Assembly (NCBI RefSeq): GCF_017813245.1
Contig: NZ_JAGIQL010000008.1
Span: 20,325-84,324 of the forward strand
Direction: 5' to 3'
DNA length: 64,000 nucleotides
DNA from: Streptomyces montanisoli
GTDB lineage: Bacteria; Actinomycetota; Actinomycetes; Streptomycetales; Streptomycetaceae
Part shown: positions 24,426 to 32,231 of the stretch, piece by piece
Numbering within the stretch: the first letter of the stretch is position 1
How the letters are laid out: each line of letters starts with the position of its first letter
Program-made: the position numbers and the translations under genes
The notes under the pieces: generated by a model
What the model was told of the DNA's origin: nothing
Database searches by the model: none
What the model saw: the letters and a program-made list of their open reading frames with translations, nothing else

Positions 24426-24489
24426 TACTTGCCCACGTGGTGATACCGCGTCATGCTGAGGGCTCCAGAGGGCCGAAGGAGGACCCGTC

Positions 24490-25350
24490 ATGCCGCTCAA
24501 CACCAACCCGACGATCCGTCAGCGCAGGCTGGCCCGCCGTCTGCGCGAGCTGCGCACCACCGCCGGGATGACGCATGCGGACGCCTCCGTGGTGCTGGAC
24601 TCGGACAAGTCAAAGGTGGGCCGGATCGAGAACGCCCAGTCCGGCGTCCGGCTCCCGGATCTCCGCGCGCTGATGGACCTGTACGGGGTCACCGACCCGG
24701 ACGAGCGTGCCGAGATCGAGAAGCTGTCCCGGGAGTCGAAGCAGAAGGGCTGGTGGTCGCGGTACGCGAACGCCGTCGACGGCGCCTATGCCGCTTACGC
24801 CGCCGTCGAGTCCGACGCGAGTGAGCTGTACAACGTCGAGACGAACCTCGTCCCCGGGCTGCTCCAGACGCCGGAGTACACGCGGGCGGTGATCGGCCTA
24901 CAGGTGCCGGACGCCACGTCCGAGCATGTGGAGACGCAGGTCACGGTGCGCGGGGAGCGCCGCCAGGTGCTCATGAAGGAGCAGCCCCCTCAGCTCTGGG
25001 TGATCGTCTCGGAGAGCGTGCTCTACCACCGGGTCGGGACGCGTGCGGTGATGAAAGCCCAGTTGGAGGCGCTGCTGGCGGACAGCCGCCGGTCCAACGT
25101 CCAGCTCCAGGTGCTGCCGCGGGAGGACCCGATGAACGCGTGCCTGTTCGGTCCGTTCGTCGTCATGGGCTTTCCCGCCGCGTCCGAAACCGACATCGCC
25201 TATAGCGAATCGCCCACGAGCACGCTGTACTACGAGGAGCCGGCCGAGGTCGAGGTGTACACGACGCTCTTCCGCCGCCTCAACATGGCCGCTGCTAACG
25301 TCAGGGCATCGCGGGCGTTGATCACGGACGCCGCAAAACAGATGGGTTAG
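24490..25350 (+). CDS. XRE-family regulator with DUF5753 domain
   Basis: 286 residues. HTH at about residues 10-55 (RQRRLARRLRELRTTAGMTHADASVVLDSDKSKVGRIENAQSG), then the full DUF5753 domain: WWSRYANAVDGAYAAYAAVESDASELYNVETNLVPGLLQTPEYTRAVI, VRGERRQVLMKEQPPQLWVIVSESVLYHRVG and RRSNVQLQVLPREDPMNACLFGPFVVMGFP. AAGGAGG precedes ATG 24490. It is followed 3 bp later by its DUF397 partner and is divergent to the ATPase/resolvase-like pair, so all four genes probably form one signalling unit. Confidence 0.92.
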   Translation: MPLNTNPTIRQRRLARRLRELRTTAGMTHADASVVLDSDKSKVGRIENAQSGVRLPDLRALMDLYGVTDPDERAEIEKLSRESKQKGWWSRYANAVDGAYAAYAAVESDASELYNVETNLVPGLLQTPEYTRAVIGLQVPDATSEHVETQVTVRGERRQVLMKEQPPQLWVIVSESVLYHRVGTRAVMKAQLEALLADSRRSNVQLQVLPREDPMNACLFGPFVVMGFPAASETDIAYSESPTSTLYYEEPAEVEVYTTLFRRLNMAAANVRASRALITDAAKQMG

Positions 25351-25353
25351 AGC

Positions 25354-25578
25354 ATGCAGTCGAACACCGAGCCTGTTCCGGCGGTAGGGCGGGCGTGGGT
25401 GAAGTCCTCGTACTCCGGCAACAACGGCAACTGCGTCGAGGTCGCCGCGCTACCGAGGGACGGGCGCGCGGTCCGGGACAGCAAGGACCCGCACGGTCCG
25501 GTCCTGGCCTTCGGGCTGGCGGGCTTCCACGCGTTCCTGTCGGGCGTCGCGTCAGAGAGCCTGCCGCCCGCGCGCTGA
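25354..25578 (+). CDS. DUF397 protein, partner of the preceding XRE regulator
   Basis: 74 residues: AWVKSSYSGNNGNCVEVAALPRDGRAVRDSKDPHGPVLAFGLAGFHAFLSGV is a textbook DUF397 sequence. Starts at ATG 25354, 3 bp after the regulator's stop. As with the pair at 5760-6831, it likely modulates the regulator. Confidence 0.92.
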   Translation: MQSNTEPVPAVGRAWVKSSYSGNNGNCVEVAALPRDGRAVRDSKDPHGPVLAFGLAGFHAFLSGVASESLPPAR

Positions 25579-25695
25579 GGACCGCGCCGGCAGCGCCCCC
25601 GCCGTCCGGTGGTAACCCGGAGGCGGGGTGCCGTCGTGCCGTGCGCGCTGAGCCTTGACTCCCGTGCGGCTTGGCCGCATGGGGAGGCCGCGGCA

Positions 25696-26400
25696 TTACT
25701 TCCCGGTGCCCCAGTGGAAGCCGACGGGGTTGACCACGAGGCTGCGGATGTCCTTGGTGGCGGCAGCGGGGGCGAAGGCCAGGCTGTGGAGGTCCACGGT
25801 CTCCGAGACCGTGTTGTTGGGCGGGGTGATGTCCAGCCGGGTGTAGGTCTTGGCGGAGTCGTTGGTGGCCGGCATGTACCCCAGGATGAAGCCGGTCTCC
25901 TCGCCGGGCTTGAGCGTGACGGTGGACGCCGTCGCCGACTCGGTGTTGCGCTCGGCGTTGGGCCCCCTGTCGCCCAGGCCGTCGGGGCCCACGAGCTGGA
26001 CGCCCGGGTAGCCGTGCATGCTGCACGTGTGGGAGCCCTTGTTCGTCAACGTGATCGCCAGCTCCTTGTCCTTGTAACCTGGGGTGGAGGCGACGCTGAA
26101 GCCGAGATCATCGGTCTTGCACTTGGTGGTCGACGTCGAGCCACCGCTCTTGGCGGAGAGGTTGCTGCCACTGGAGTCCTTGGACGACCCGGACGAGCCG
26201 GAGTTCGAGGACGATCCGGAGCTCGATGACGAACCCTTGCCGCTGTCGGATGCGCTGGTTCCCAACGGGCTGCCGGTGGCGGCGGACGCGCTGCTGCCGG
26301 CGGCGGAAGCGCTCGACTGCCCGCCGCTGCCACAAGCGGTCAGTGAGAGGCCGGCCGCGGCGACGGTGAGGGCGAGGGCTGCGATCTTCTTGGCGCTCAT
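25696..26400 (-). CDS. Secreted DUF4232 lipoprotein
   Basis: 234 residues. Signal peptide ending in a lipobox, LSLTACGSG (Cys23), then a low-complexity Ser/Gly/Asn linker (about residues 27-85) and the DUF4232 domain: LGFSVASTPGYKDKELAITLTNKGSHTCSMHGYPGVQLVGPDG, FILGYMPATNDSAKTYTRLDITPPNN and SLVVNPVGFHWGTGK. Two Cys (in TTKCKTDD and HTCSMHGYPG) probably form the conserved disulfide. AGGAG before ATG 26400. An envelope protein of unknown ligand, common in Streptomyces. Stands alone, convergent with the DUF397 gene. Confidence 0.88.
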   Translation of the reverse strand: MSAKKIAALALTVAAAGLSLTACGSGGQSSASAAGSSASAATGSPLGTSASDSGKGSSSSSGSSSNSGSSGSSKDSSGSNLSAKSGGSTSTTKCKTDDLGFSVASTPGYKDKELAITLTNKGSHTCSMHGYPGVQLVGPDGLGDRGPNAERNTESATASTVTLKPGEETGFILGYMPATNDSAKTYTRLDITPPNNTVSETVDLHSLAFAPAAATKDIRSLVVNPVGFHWGTGK

Positions 26401-26817
26401 CGGTACTCCTGGGGGGTGTCGTCTTGTTCGTGTGCTCGCGCCGGCTCGGCGGGCGGTGCTGCTTCAGAGGACACCACGAGCCGGCTCGGCCGTTGCGGCC
26501 GACGCGACGTCAATACGTGTCTGTGACATGCGGGTCGAACCACCGTTACCGGGAAACAGAGGAAGCGGGACGGGCCGGGCGCATGCCACCCGCCCGATCG
26601 CGCGAAGCGTCGTCACTGGGCGGTCTCTCGTGTCCTCACCTGCACCGATGTGGATGCAGGGTGGCACGGCACCAACCGCGCGCCACCGCCGGAGGGCACC
26701 CGGGGCAGAGCCGCACGCGCATGGCGGGGAACGGCGCCCCGGCCGTCCGACCAATCGGTCACCCCTTCGGCGCCGAATCTCCTGTGTGGGGGTCGTTCGC
26801 CCGCCCAAGGAGGCAGC
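26401..26817. other. Intergenic region between divergent genes, no gene seen
   Basis: Separates the DUF4232 gene from the membrane-protein gene. The part at 26508-26560 is AT-richer and could hold promoters in both directions. No protein-like frame, repeat or RNA structure stands out. Confidence 0.5.
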
Positions 26818-27240
26818 ATGACCGGCACCGTGAAGGCTCGTCCGTATCCACTGTGGGGCTCGCCGCTGCACAGCCATTGGCGGCCCGCCGCCGTAGTACT
26901 GCTGCTGATCACCGCAGGGGTGCACCTCTACCTGGCCCCCGCGCACCTGCGGGAAGCCCCCTACATCGGCTCCCTGTTCATCGCGCTGGCAGTCGCGTGC
27001 CTGATCTCGGCCGCCTTCCTCGCCCTGCGCGACACCGCGGCGGTCTGGTGGGCCACAGGGCTGGTCAACGCGCTGGCCGTCGTCGGCTACGTGCTCTCCC
27101 GCTCGGTCGGGCTACCGCAGATCGGTGACGACATCGGCAACTGGACCGAGCCGCTCGGACTCACGGCACTCGCCGCCGAAGCCCTGACCGTGGCCGCAGC
27201 ACTCACGGCCCGGGCCGCGTCCCGGACACGCGTGAGCTGA
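26818..27240 (+). CDS. Small four-helix membrane protein
   Basis: 140 residues from ATG 26818 (AAGGAGG 5 bases upstream). Four hydrophobic helices: AAVVLLLITAGVHLYLA, YIGSLFIALAVACLISAAFLAL, AVWWATGLVNALAVVGYVL, LGLTALAAEALTVAAALTA. The first holds a single His (GVHLYL), and the whole resembles small actinobacterial membrane proteins of unknown role that sit near cupredoxin or CHRD genes. The next gene, a CHRD protein, is 282 bp downstream on the same strand. Confidence 0.7.
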   Translation: MTGTVKARPYPLWGSPLHSHWRPAAVVLLLITAGVHLYLAPAHLREAPYIGSLFIALAVACLISAAFLALRDTAAVWWATGLVNALAVVGYVLSRSVGLPQIGDDIGNWTEPLGLTALAAEALTVAAALTARAASRTRVS

Positions 27241-27279
27241 TCGTCGAGAACTGATCGTCGAGAACTGATCGGCGGGAGC
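27238..27279 (+). repeat. 14-bp tandem repeat starting on a stop codon
   Basis: TGATCGTCGAGAAC at 27238-27251 and 27252-27265, then a diverged third copy to 27279, followed by another TGA. The first TGA is the stop of the membrane-protein gene. Confidence 0.8.
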
Positions 27280-27522
27280 TGAACGGCCGGGCCGGCCGGA
27301 CGTCCCTCACCGGCCCGTCACCCGAATAGACCAGTGGCCGGCCGGCCGCCGGCCGCCGCTGGTCACAGCGGTCTCGCCTGGGCGTTCCGGCCGGTTCTGC
27401 CGCCCGCGCGGCGGTGTTTCGAGGTGCCGTCCGGTGCGGAGCGGCCAAGGCTCGGTGCCGAGGCGCCGCCTCGCTTGCCCGCCGGGGGACCGGGCGAGGT
27501 TCCGCACACGAACGGAAGAGAC

Positions 27523-28311
27523 ATGAACAAGTCGCTCAAGGCCATAGTTCCGCTGGCGGTCCTGGGAGCCCAGGTGCTGCTGCCCGCCGCCGCATCGGCG
27601 TCGCCCTCGAACTCGGGCGCCACGACGACCTACCGGGCGCACATGACTCCGGTTCCGCTGAACGGCCAGAAGTCCGCTTCCGGCACGCTCACGCTCAAGC
27701 TCCACGGCAACCAGGCCACCATCCATGAGCAGGTCTCCGGCGTGGCCAAGACGTTCATGAACGCGCCGTTCCCGCACGTGCAGCACATCCACGGCGGGGC
27801 GATGGGCACCTGCCCCACCGCGTCGGCCGACGCCAACCACGACGGTGTGATCAACACGCCCGAGGCGCAGCCCAACTACGGGCCGATCCAGACCACCCTG
27901 TCCGTCAAGGGCGACACCAGCCCCGCGGCCGGCACCAACGTCAAGATCGCGCCGAGTGGGTCGAGCTTCACCTACGACCGCACCATCACGCTGGACGCGG
28001 CCACCCTCAAGTCCATCCGCAGTGGCATCGCGGTCATCGTCGTCCACGGCCTCGACCCGGCCACCGCTCCCAAGGCCGCCACCACCGAGAAGAGCCCGCT
28101 GGTGCCCAGCCTGCCGCTGGCCGCCACCGCGCCGGCGATCTGCGGTTCGCTGAAGGCGGCCCAGGTCAGCCACATGCCCAAGGGCGGCGCCGCGACCGGT
28201 TCCGGCAGCACCCAGTCCACGCACGACGCCGGCCTGCTCGCCGCCGGCGGCGGTCTGCTCGCGGCCGCGGGCGGTGCCTGGTACCTGCGCCGCCGTCGCA
28301 CCGCCGCCTGA
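27523..28311 (+). CDS. Secreted CHRD-domain protein with C-terminal membrane anchor
   Basis: 262 residues from ATG 27523. Signal peptide (KSLKAIVPLAVLGAQVLLPAAASASPS), then a CHRD-like domain: TTYRAHMTPVPLNGQKSASGTLTLKLHGNQATIHEQVSGV and the metal-like HVQHIHGGAMGTCPT. SADANHDGVINTPEA looks like a calcium loop (DxNxDGxI). After a Gly/Ser/Thr linker the tail is LLAAGGGLLAAAGGAWYLRRRRTAA, a hydrophobic helix plus positive end as in cell-wall sorting signals, though no LPxTG is visible. A class F sortase follows 25 bp later, suggesting the sortase acts on this protein. Confidence 0.75.
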   Translation: MNKSLKAIVPLAVLGAQVLLPAAASASPSNSGATTTYRAHMTPVPLNGQKSASGTLTLKLHGNQATIHEQVSGVAKTFMNAPFPHVQHIHGGAMGTCPTASADANHDGVINTPEAQPNYGPIQTTLSVKGDTSPAAGTNVKIAPSGSSFTYDRTITLDAATLKSIRSGIAVIVVHGLDPATAPKAATTEKSPLVPSLPLAATAPAICGSLKAAQVSHMPKGGAATGSGSTQSTHDAGLLAAGGGLLAAAGGAWYLRRRRTAA

Positions 28312-28336
28312 TGACGCGGCCCCTCACCCGCTGACG

Positions 28337-29014
28337 ATGCGTCGACGCACGCAGCCGGTCAGGAACGGCCGCCGCGGCCTCACCGCCGTGGCGGCCGTCT
28401 GCGCCCTGGGCGGCCTCGGCACGCTCGCCACGGCCGTGGCCGAGCAGCCAGGACCGCCACCGCAGCCGCCCCGCGCGGCCGCCCCGTCCGCCACCCCTAC
28501 CCCCCATCGATCCCATCGAGCAGCCACCGCCCCGGCGCCCGCGCGTGCCTTGCCCGCCTCACGCCCGGTGTCCCTCGCCATCCCGTCCATCGGCGTGCAC
28601 ACCTCGCTCATGAGCCTCGGGCAGAACAAGGACGGCAGCGTCGAGGTCCCCAGCCGGCCGCTGAAGGCCGGCTGGTACCGCTACTCGCCCACCCCGGGCC
28701 AGAACGGCCCCGCGGTGATCCTCGGCCACGTCGACTCCGACGAGACCGGGCCCGCGGTCTTCTACCGCCTGGGCGCGCTGCGCCCCGGCGCGTCGGTCAG
28801 CGTCCGCCGCGAGGACGGCACCACCGCGGTCTTCACCGTCGACAAGGTCCGTGAGTACCCCAAGGACGGGTTCCCCACCCGGACCGTCTACGGCAACACG
28901 CGCCGACCGGAACTCAGGCTGATCACCTGCGGGGACTGGGACGCCGACCACCACACGTACCGCGGCAACACCGTCGTCTTCGCCCACCTCACGCGCACCA
29001 CCGCAAAGGGATGA
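28337..29014 (+). CDS. Class F sortase
   Basis: 225 residues from ATG 28337. N-terminal membrane anchor (GLTAVAAVCALGGLGTLATAVA), a Pro-rich linker, then the sortase barrel: SLAIPSIGVHTSL, VILGHVDS (catalytic His), LRLITCGDWDADHHTYRGNTVVFAHL (catalytic Cys in TCG and the Arg). The ITCGxxDxxxxxYxxN pattern is that of class F. It would cleave a sorting signal and attach a protein to the cell wall. Probably co-transcribed with the CHRD protein gene. Converges with the MFS gene. Confidence 0.88.
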   Translation: MRRRTQPVRNGRRGLTAVAAVCALGGLGTLATAVAEQPGPPPQPPRAAAPSATPTPHRSHRAATAPAPARALPASRPVSLAIPSIGVHTSLMSLGQNKDGSVEVPSRPLKAGWYRYSPTPGQNGPAVILGHVDSDETGPAVFYRLGALRPGASVSVRREDGTTAVFTVDKVREYPKDGFPTRTVYGNTRRPELRLITCGDWDADHHTYRGNTVVFAHLTRTTAKG

Positions 29015-29038
29015 CCCCGCCGGACGCCGTGGCGCACG

Positions 29039-30355
29039 TCAGCCGTGCACGTCGATGCGTCCGGGTCGCGTGACCGCGAGGAGGACGAGCGCCGCAGCCT
29101 GGACGCAGGCGGTGACGGTGATCAGCAGCGGCACGGACACGTCGTACAGGACACCGGCCAGCGCCCCGCCACCCGCCGTCGCCGCCCCGACCACCGCGGC
29201 GAAGATCCCGTACGCCGTTGCCCTGCGGTACGGGCCGACGAGGTCGGCGACGGTGGCCCGCAGCGTCGATTCCTGGACGCCCATGGCGGCTCCCCACACC
29301 ATCGCGCCCGCCACGGCGAGCGGGACGCTGCGGGTGAACGCCAGCACTGGGACGATCGCCGCGAGCACCGGCAGCACGGCCAGCACCTTCGGCCCCACGC
29401 GGTCGTACGCCCACCCGGTGGCCAGGGCCGCGACGGCGTCGACGGCCATAGCGCCCGCGTAGACGACCGGCACGGCCGCGACGGACAGGAGGTGGCGGGT
29501 GACGAGGTGGAAGGACAGCACGCCGAAGGTGGCGAACCCGGCCATGGTCGCCGCGGTGAACGCCGCGTAGATCCAGAAGGCCCTGGGCAGCGGCTCGCGG
29601 TCAGCAGCCGGAGTCGGAGCCGAACCCGGAGCCGGACCCGAACCCGGACCCGGAGCCGGACCCGGAGCGCCCCCGCCCCCGCCCCCGTCGGCGCTCGCGT
29701 CGGCGCTCGCGGCGCCCGCCGCCGTCTCGTACCCCGCCGGCTCGGGCACCCGGGCGCGCAGCCACCACAGCAGTACGAGCACCGCGAGGCCGGGCAGGCC
29801 CAGCACGCCGAGGGCCGGTCCGTAGCTGCCGCCGGTCGCGGCCAGCACGCCCGCGACGACCAGCGGCCCGATCACCGCGCCGATCTGGTCCATCGCCTCG
29901 TGCACGGCGAAGCCCTTGCCGCGCCCGGTGACCGCGGTGGCGTGCGAGAGCAGGGTGTCCTTGGCCGGCGAGCGCACCGCCTTGCCGACGCGTTCGGCGA
30001 TCACCAGCGCGCAGGCCACCCACAGGGCCGCCGCGAGTCCGAGGACCGGGACGCTGATCACGGTGAGCGCGTAGCCGCAGATGGTCCAGGCCCAGAAGCG
30101 GCGGGTGCGGTCGGCGAGTGGCCCAGAGCCCAGGCGCAGCAGCAGCGCGGCCGCCTCGCCGACGCCCGTGACGATGCCGACGACCGCGGCCGTCGCGCCG
30201 AGGTGGGCGAGCAGGGGGCCGGTGACGGAGCGGGCGCCCTCGTAGACGAAGTCGGCCAGCAGACTGATCGTCCCGAAGACGACGACGAACCGCCAGGCGC
30301 GCATGCCCGGCGTGCGCGCCTGTGCGGCGGGCCCGGGAGCGCCGGGGAGGCTCAC
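29039..30355 (-). CDS. MFS transporter
   Basis: 438 residues, about 12 membrane helices; motif A-like sequence between helices 2 and 3 (GSGPLADRTRRFWAW). The central cytoplasmic loop (about residues 205-255) is low-complexity: ADASADGGGGGGAPGP then repeated GPAPGPGS units encoded by GGCCCG/GGACCC hexamers at 29608-29680. Close to sugar/drug-exporter-like MFS proteins of unknown substrate. A DUF190 gene lies 46 bp upstream on the same strand. Confidence 0.82.
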   Translation of the reverse strand: MSLPGAPGPAAQARTPGMRAWRFVVVFGTISLLADFVYEGARSVTGPLLAHLGATAAVVGIVTGVGEAAALLLRLGSGPLADRTRRFWAWTICGYALTVISVPVLGLAAALWVACALVIAERVGKAVRSPAKDTLLSHATAVTGRGKGFAVHEAMDQIGAVIGPLVVAGVLAATGGSYGPALGVLGLPGLAVLVLLWWLRARVPEPAGYETAAGAASADASADGGGGGGAPGPAPGPGSGPAPGSAPTPAADREPLPRAFWIYAAFTAATMAGFATFGVLSFHLVTRHLLSVAAVPVVYAGAMAVDAVAALATGWAYDRVGPKVLAVLPVLAAIVPVLAFTRSVPLAVAGAMVWGAAMGVQESTLRATVADLVGPYRRATAYGIFAAVVGAATAGGGALAGVLYDVSVPLLITVTACVQAAALVLLAVTRPGRIDVHG

Positions 30356-30401
30356 GCCGTCCGCGCCGTGGGCAGTGCCGAAGGGGCGGGTGCGCGGACG
30401 A

Positions 30402-30752
30402 TCACCGCTCCGGCGCCCGTTCGTCGCCGAAGCACACGACGCGGACCGGCTCCACGGTGATCAGGCCCTCGATGCCGAGCTCCTCCAGCCGCGGCAGGAA
30501 CGCCTCGACGTGCTCCTCGGTGTCGACGACGACCACGGCGACGGGAAGGTCGTCGGCCATGGACAGCAGCCGGGTCGTGTGGACGACCTGCCGCCCGCCG
30601 AAGCCCTCCATGCCGTGGAAGATCGATGCGCCGGCCAGCCCCGCGCGGTGGGCCCGGTGGACGATCTCGCTGCACATGGGCTTGTGGTGCCAGGTGTCGG
30701 TGTCGTCGAGCATGACGGTCAGGCGGACCGCTTCTCGCGTGTGGAAGCTCAT
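30402..30752 (-). CDS. DUF190 protein
   Basis: 116 residues, a ferredoxin-like (PII-like) fold: [46 protein letters not shown], then [39 protein letters not shown]190 proteins usually accompany CrcB fluoride channels and may bind nucleotides; here the neighbour is an MFS transporter instead. GGAG lies before ATG 30752. Confidence 0.88.
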   Translation of the reverse strand: MSFHTREAVRLTVMLDDTDTWHHKPMCSEIVHRAHRAGLAGASIFHGMEGFGGRQVVHTTRLLSMADDLPVAVVVVDTEEHVEAFLPRLEELGIEGLITVEPVRVVCFGDERAPER

Positions 30753-31088
30753 GGCTCACTCCGATGCGACTCGCCGGACTCGCCGCGGCTCTCCGCTAAT
30801 GGCGGTCCGGGCGGCCTTCGCGGACACAAGCGTACGAGCCGCGTCCCGCTCGCGCACGGCACTGCGGCGGACGGCCTCTGGGTACCCGCCGCGCTTGCGG
30901 GCCCACCAGGCAGCGGTGACGCTGGACGCTGAGCACGGCGCGTCGAGCGCGTCGCGGTGCGCGCGTCGTGCCCGGCGCGGTGTGCCAGGCACCGCGTAGC
31001 ACCGCATAGCACCGCGCGGCGCGGTGTGGCGGCGCGGCATGCCGGGAAGCCGGAACCCGAAGACCCCGGGGCGAGGAAGGCGGCACGA
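30753..31088. other. Intergenic region with a 10-bp tandem repeat, no gene seen
   Basis: Between divergent DUF190 and dehydrogenase genes. At 30989-31018 three near-identical 10-bp units run in series (GCACCGCGTA, GCACCGCATA, GCACCGCGCG), and GC-rich inverted repeats (GGCGCGG/CCGCGCC type) flank them. Promoters must lie here but no clear box can be named. Confidence 0.5.
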
Positions 31089-32135
31089 ATGAAGGCGATC
31101 ACGGTGGTGCCCGGCGACGTGGACCAGGTGCGGACCGACGACGTGGCGGAACCCGCTGAGGCGGAGGGCGCCCTGCTGGTCCAGGGCGACCTGCTGGGCA
31201 TCTGCGGCACGGACGCCGACATCGTGCACCAGGGCTACGGCACGCCCCCGCCCGGCGAGGACCGGCTGCTGGTCGGCCACGAATCGCTCGGCACGGTGCT
31301 GCGGGCGCCGCAGGACAGCGGGTTCGCCGAGGGGGACCGCGTGGTGGGCATCGTGCGCCGTCCCGACCCCGTGCCGTGCGAGCCCTGCTCGCGTGGGGAG
31401 TGGGACTTCTGCCGCAACGGGAAGTACACCGAGCGCGGCATCAAGGAGCGACGCGGCTACGGCTCGGAACGCTGGCGCGTGGAGCCGGAGTTCGCGGTCA
31501 AGGTGGACCCCGCGCTCGGCGACTGCGGCGTCCTGATCGAGCCGACGTCCGTCGTCGCCAAGGCCTGGGAGCAGACGGAACGCGTCTTCTCCCGCGCGTC
31601 CTGGCGGCCCCGCACCGCGCTGGTGACCGGCGCGGGGCCCATCGGCCTCTTCGCCGCGCTGCTCGGCGTGCAACGCGGCCTTGAGGTCCACGTGCTCGAC
31701 CTCGACGACAGCGGCCCGAAGCCCGGACTCGTGGCGGACATCGGCGCCACCTTCCACACCGGGGACGTCCGCGACACCGGCCTGCGCCCCGATGTCGTCA
31801 TCGAGTGCACGGGACACGGGCCGCTGGTCTTCGAACTCACCGACGTGATCTCACCGGACGCCGTCATCTGCCTGGCGGGGATCTCCTCAGGCACCCGCAC
31901 GGTGCCGGTCAGCACCGACCAGGTCAACAAGAGCCTGGTGCTGGAGAACGCCGTCCTGTTCGGCACGGTCAACGCCTCACGCCGCCACTACGAGCAGGCC
32001 GCCGAGGCCCTCGCGCGCGCCGACCGCGCCTGGCTCGAGCGCCTCATCACGCGGCGCGTCCCGATGAGCGGTTTCAAGGACGCGCTGCGCAAGAAGGGCG
32101 ACGACGTGAAGGTCGTGGTCGACCTCCACGCCTGA
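31089..32135 (+). CDS. Zinc-dependent glucose-1-dehydrogenase-like MDR oxidoreductase
   Basis: 348 residues from ATG 31089 (GAGGAAGG upstream). Catalytic zinc ligands Cys39 (GICGTDAD) and the His-Glu pair in VGHESLG (64-65); structural-site region VPCEPCSRGEWDFCRNG; Rossmann motif VTGAGPIGLFAALLG. The N-terminal half and the ERGIKERRGYGSERW block match glucose dehydrogenases of the archaeal/haloarchaeal type, found in many actinomycetes. It oxidises an aldose with NAD(P)+. Not in an obvious operon. Confidence 0.85.
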   Translation: MKAITVVPGDVDQVRTDDVAEPAEAEGALLVQGDLLGICGTDADIVHQGYGTPPPGEDRLLVGHESLGTVLRAPQDSGFAEGDRVVGIVRRPDPVPCEPCSRGEWDFCRNGKYTERGIKERRGYGSERWRVEPEFAVKVDPALGDCGVLIEPTSVVAKAWEQTERVFSRASWRPRTALVTGAGPIGLFAALLGVQRGLEVHVLDLDDSGPKPGLVADIGATFHTGDVRDTGLRPDVVIECTGHGPLVFELTDVISPDAVICLAGISSGTRTVPVSTDQVNKSLVLENAVLFGTVNASRRHYEQAAEALARADRAWLERLITRRVPMSGFKDALRKKGDDVKVVVDLHA

Positions 32136-32231
32136 CGCCCACGGGGCGCCCCCGCCGGGGCCGACGCCCACGGCCGCGCCCGCCGGGGCGCCCGCGATGA
32201 CCGGGGGCGCCCGGCGCCGCCGCGCGCCCCC

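Noticed and set aside
32136..32231. GC-rich inverted repeats between convergent dehydrogenase and permease genes as a terminator
   Set aside because: Several overlapping GGGGCGCC/GGCGCCCC pairings are possible and none is clearly best, so no single structure is claimed.
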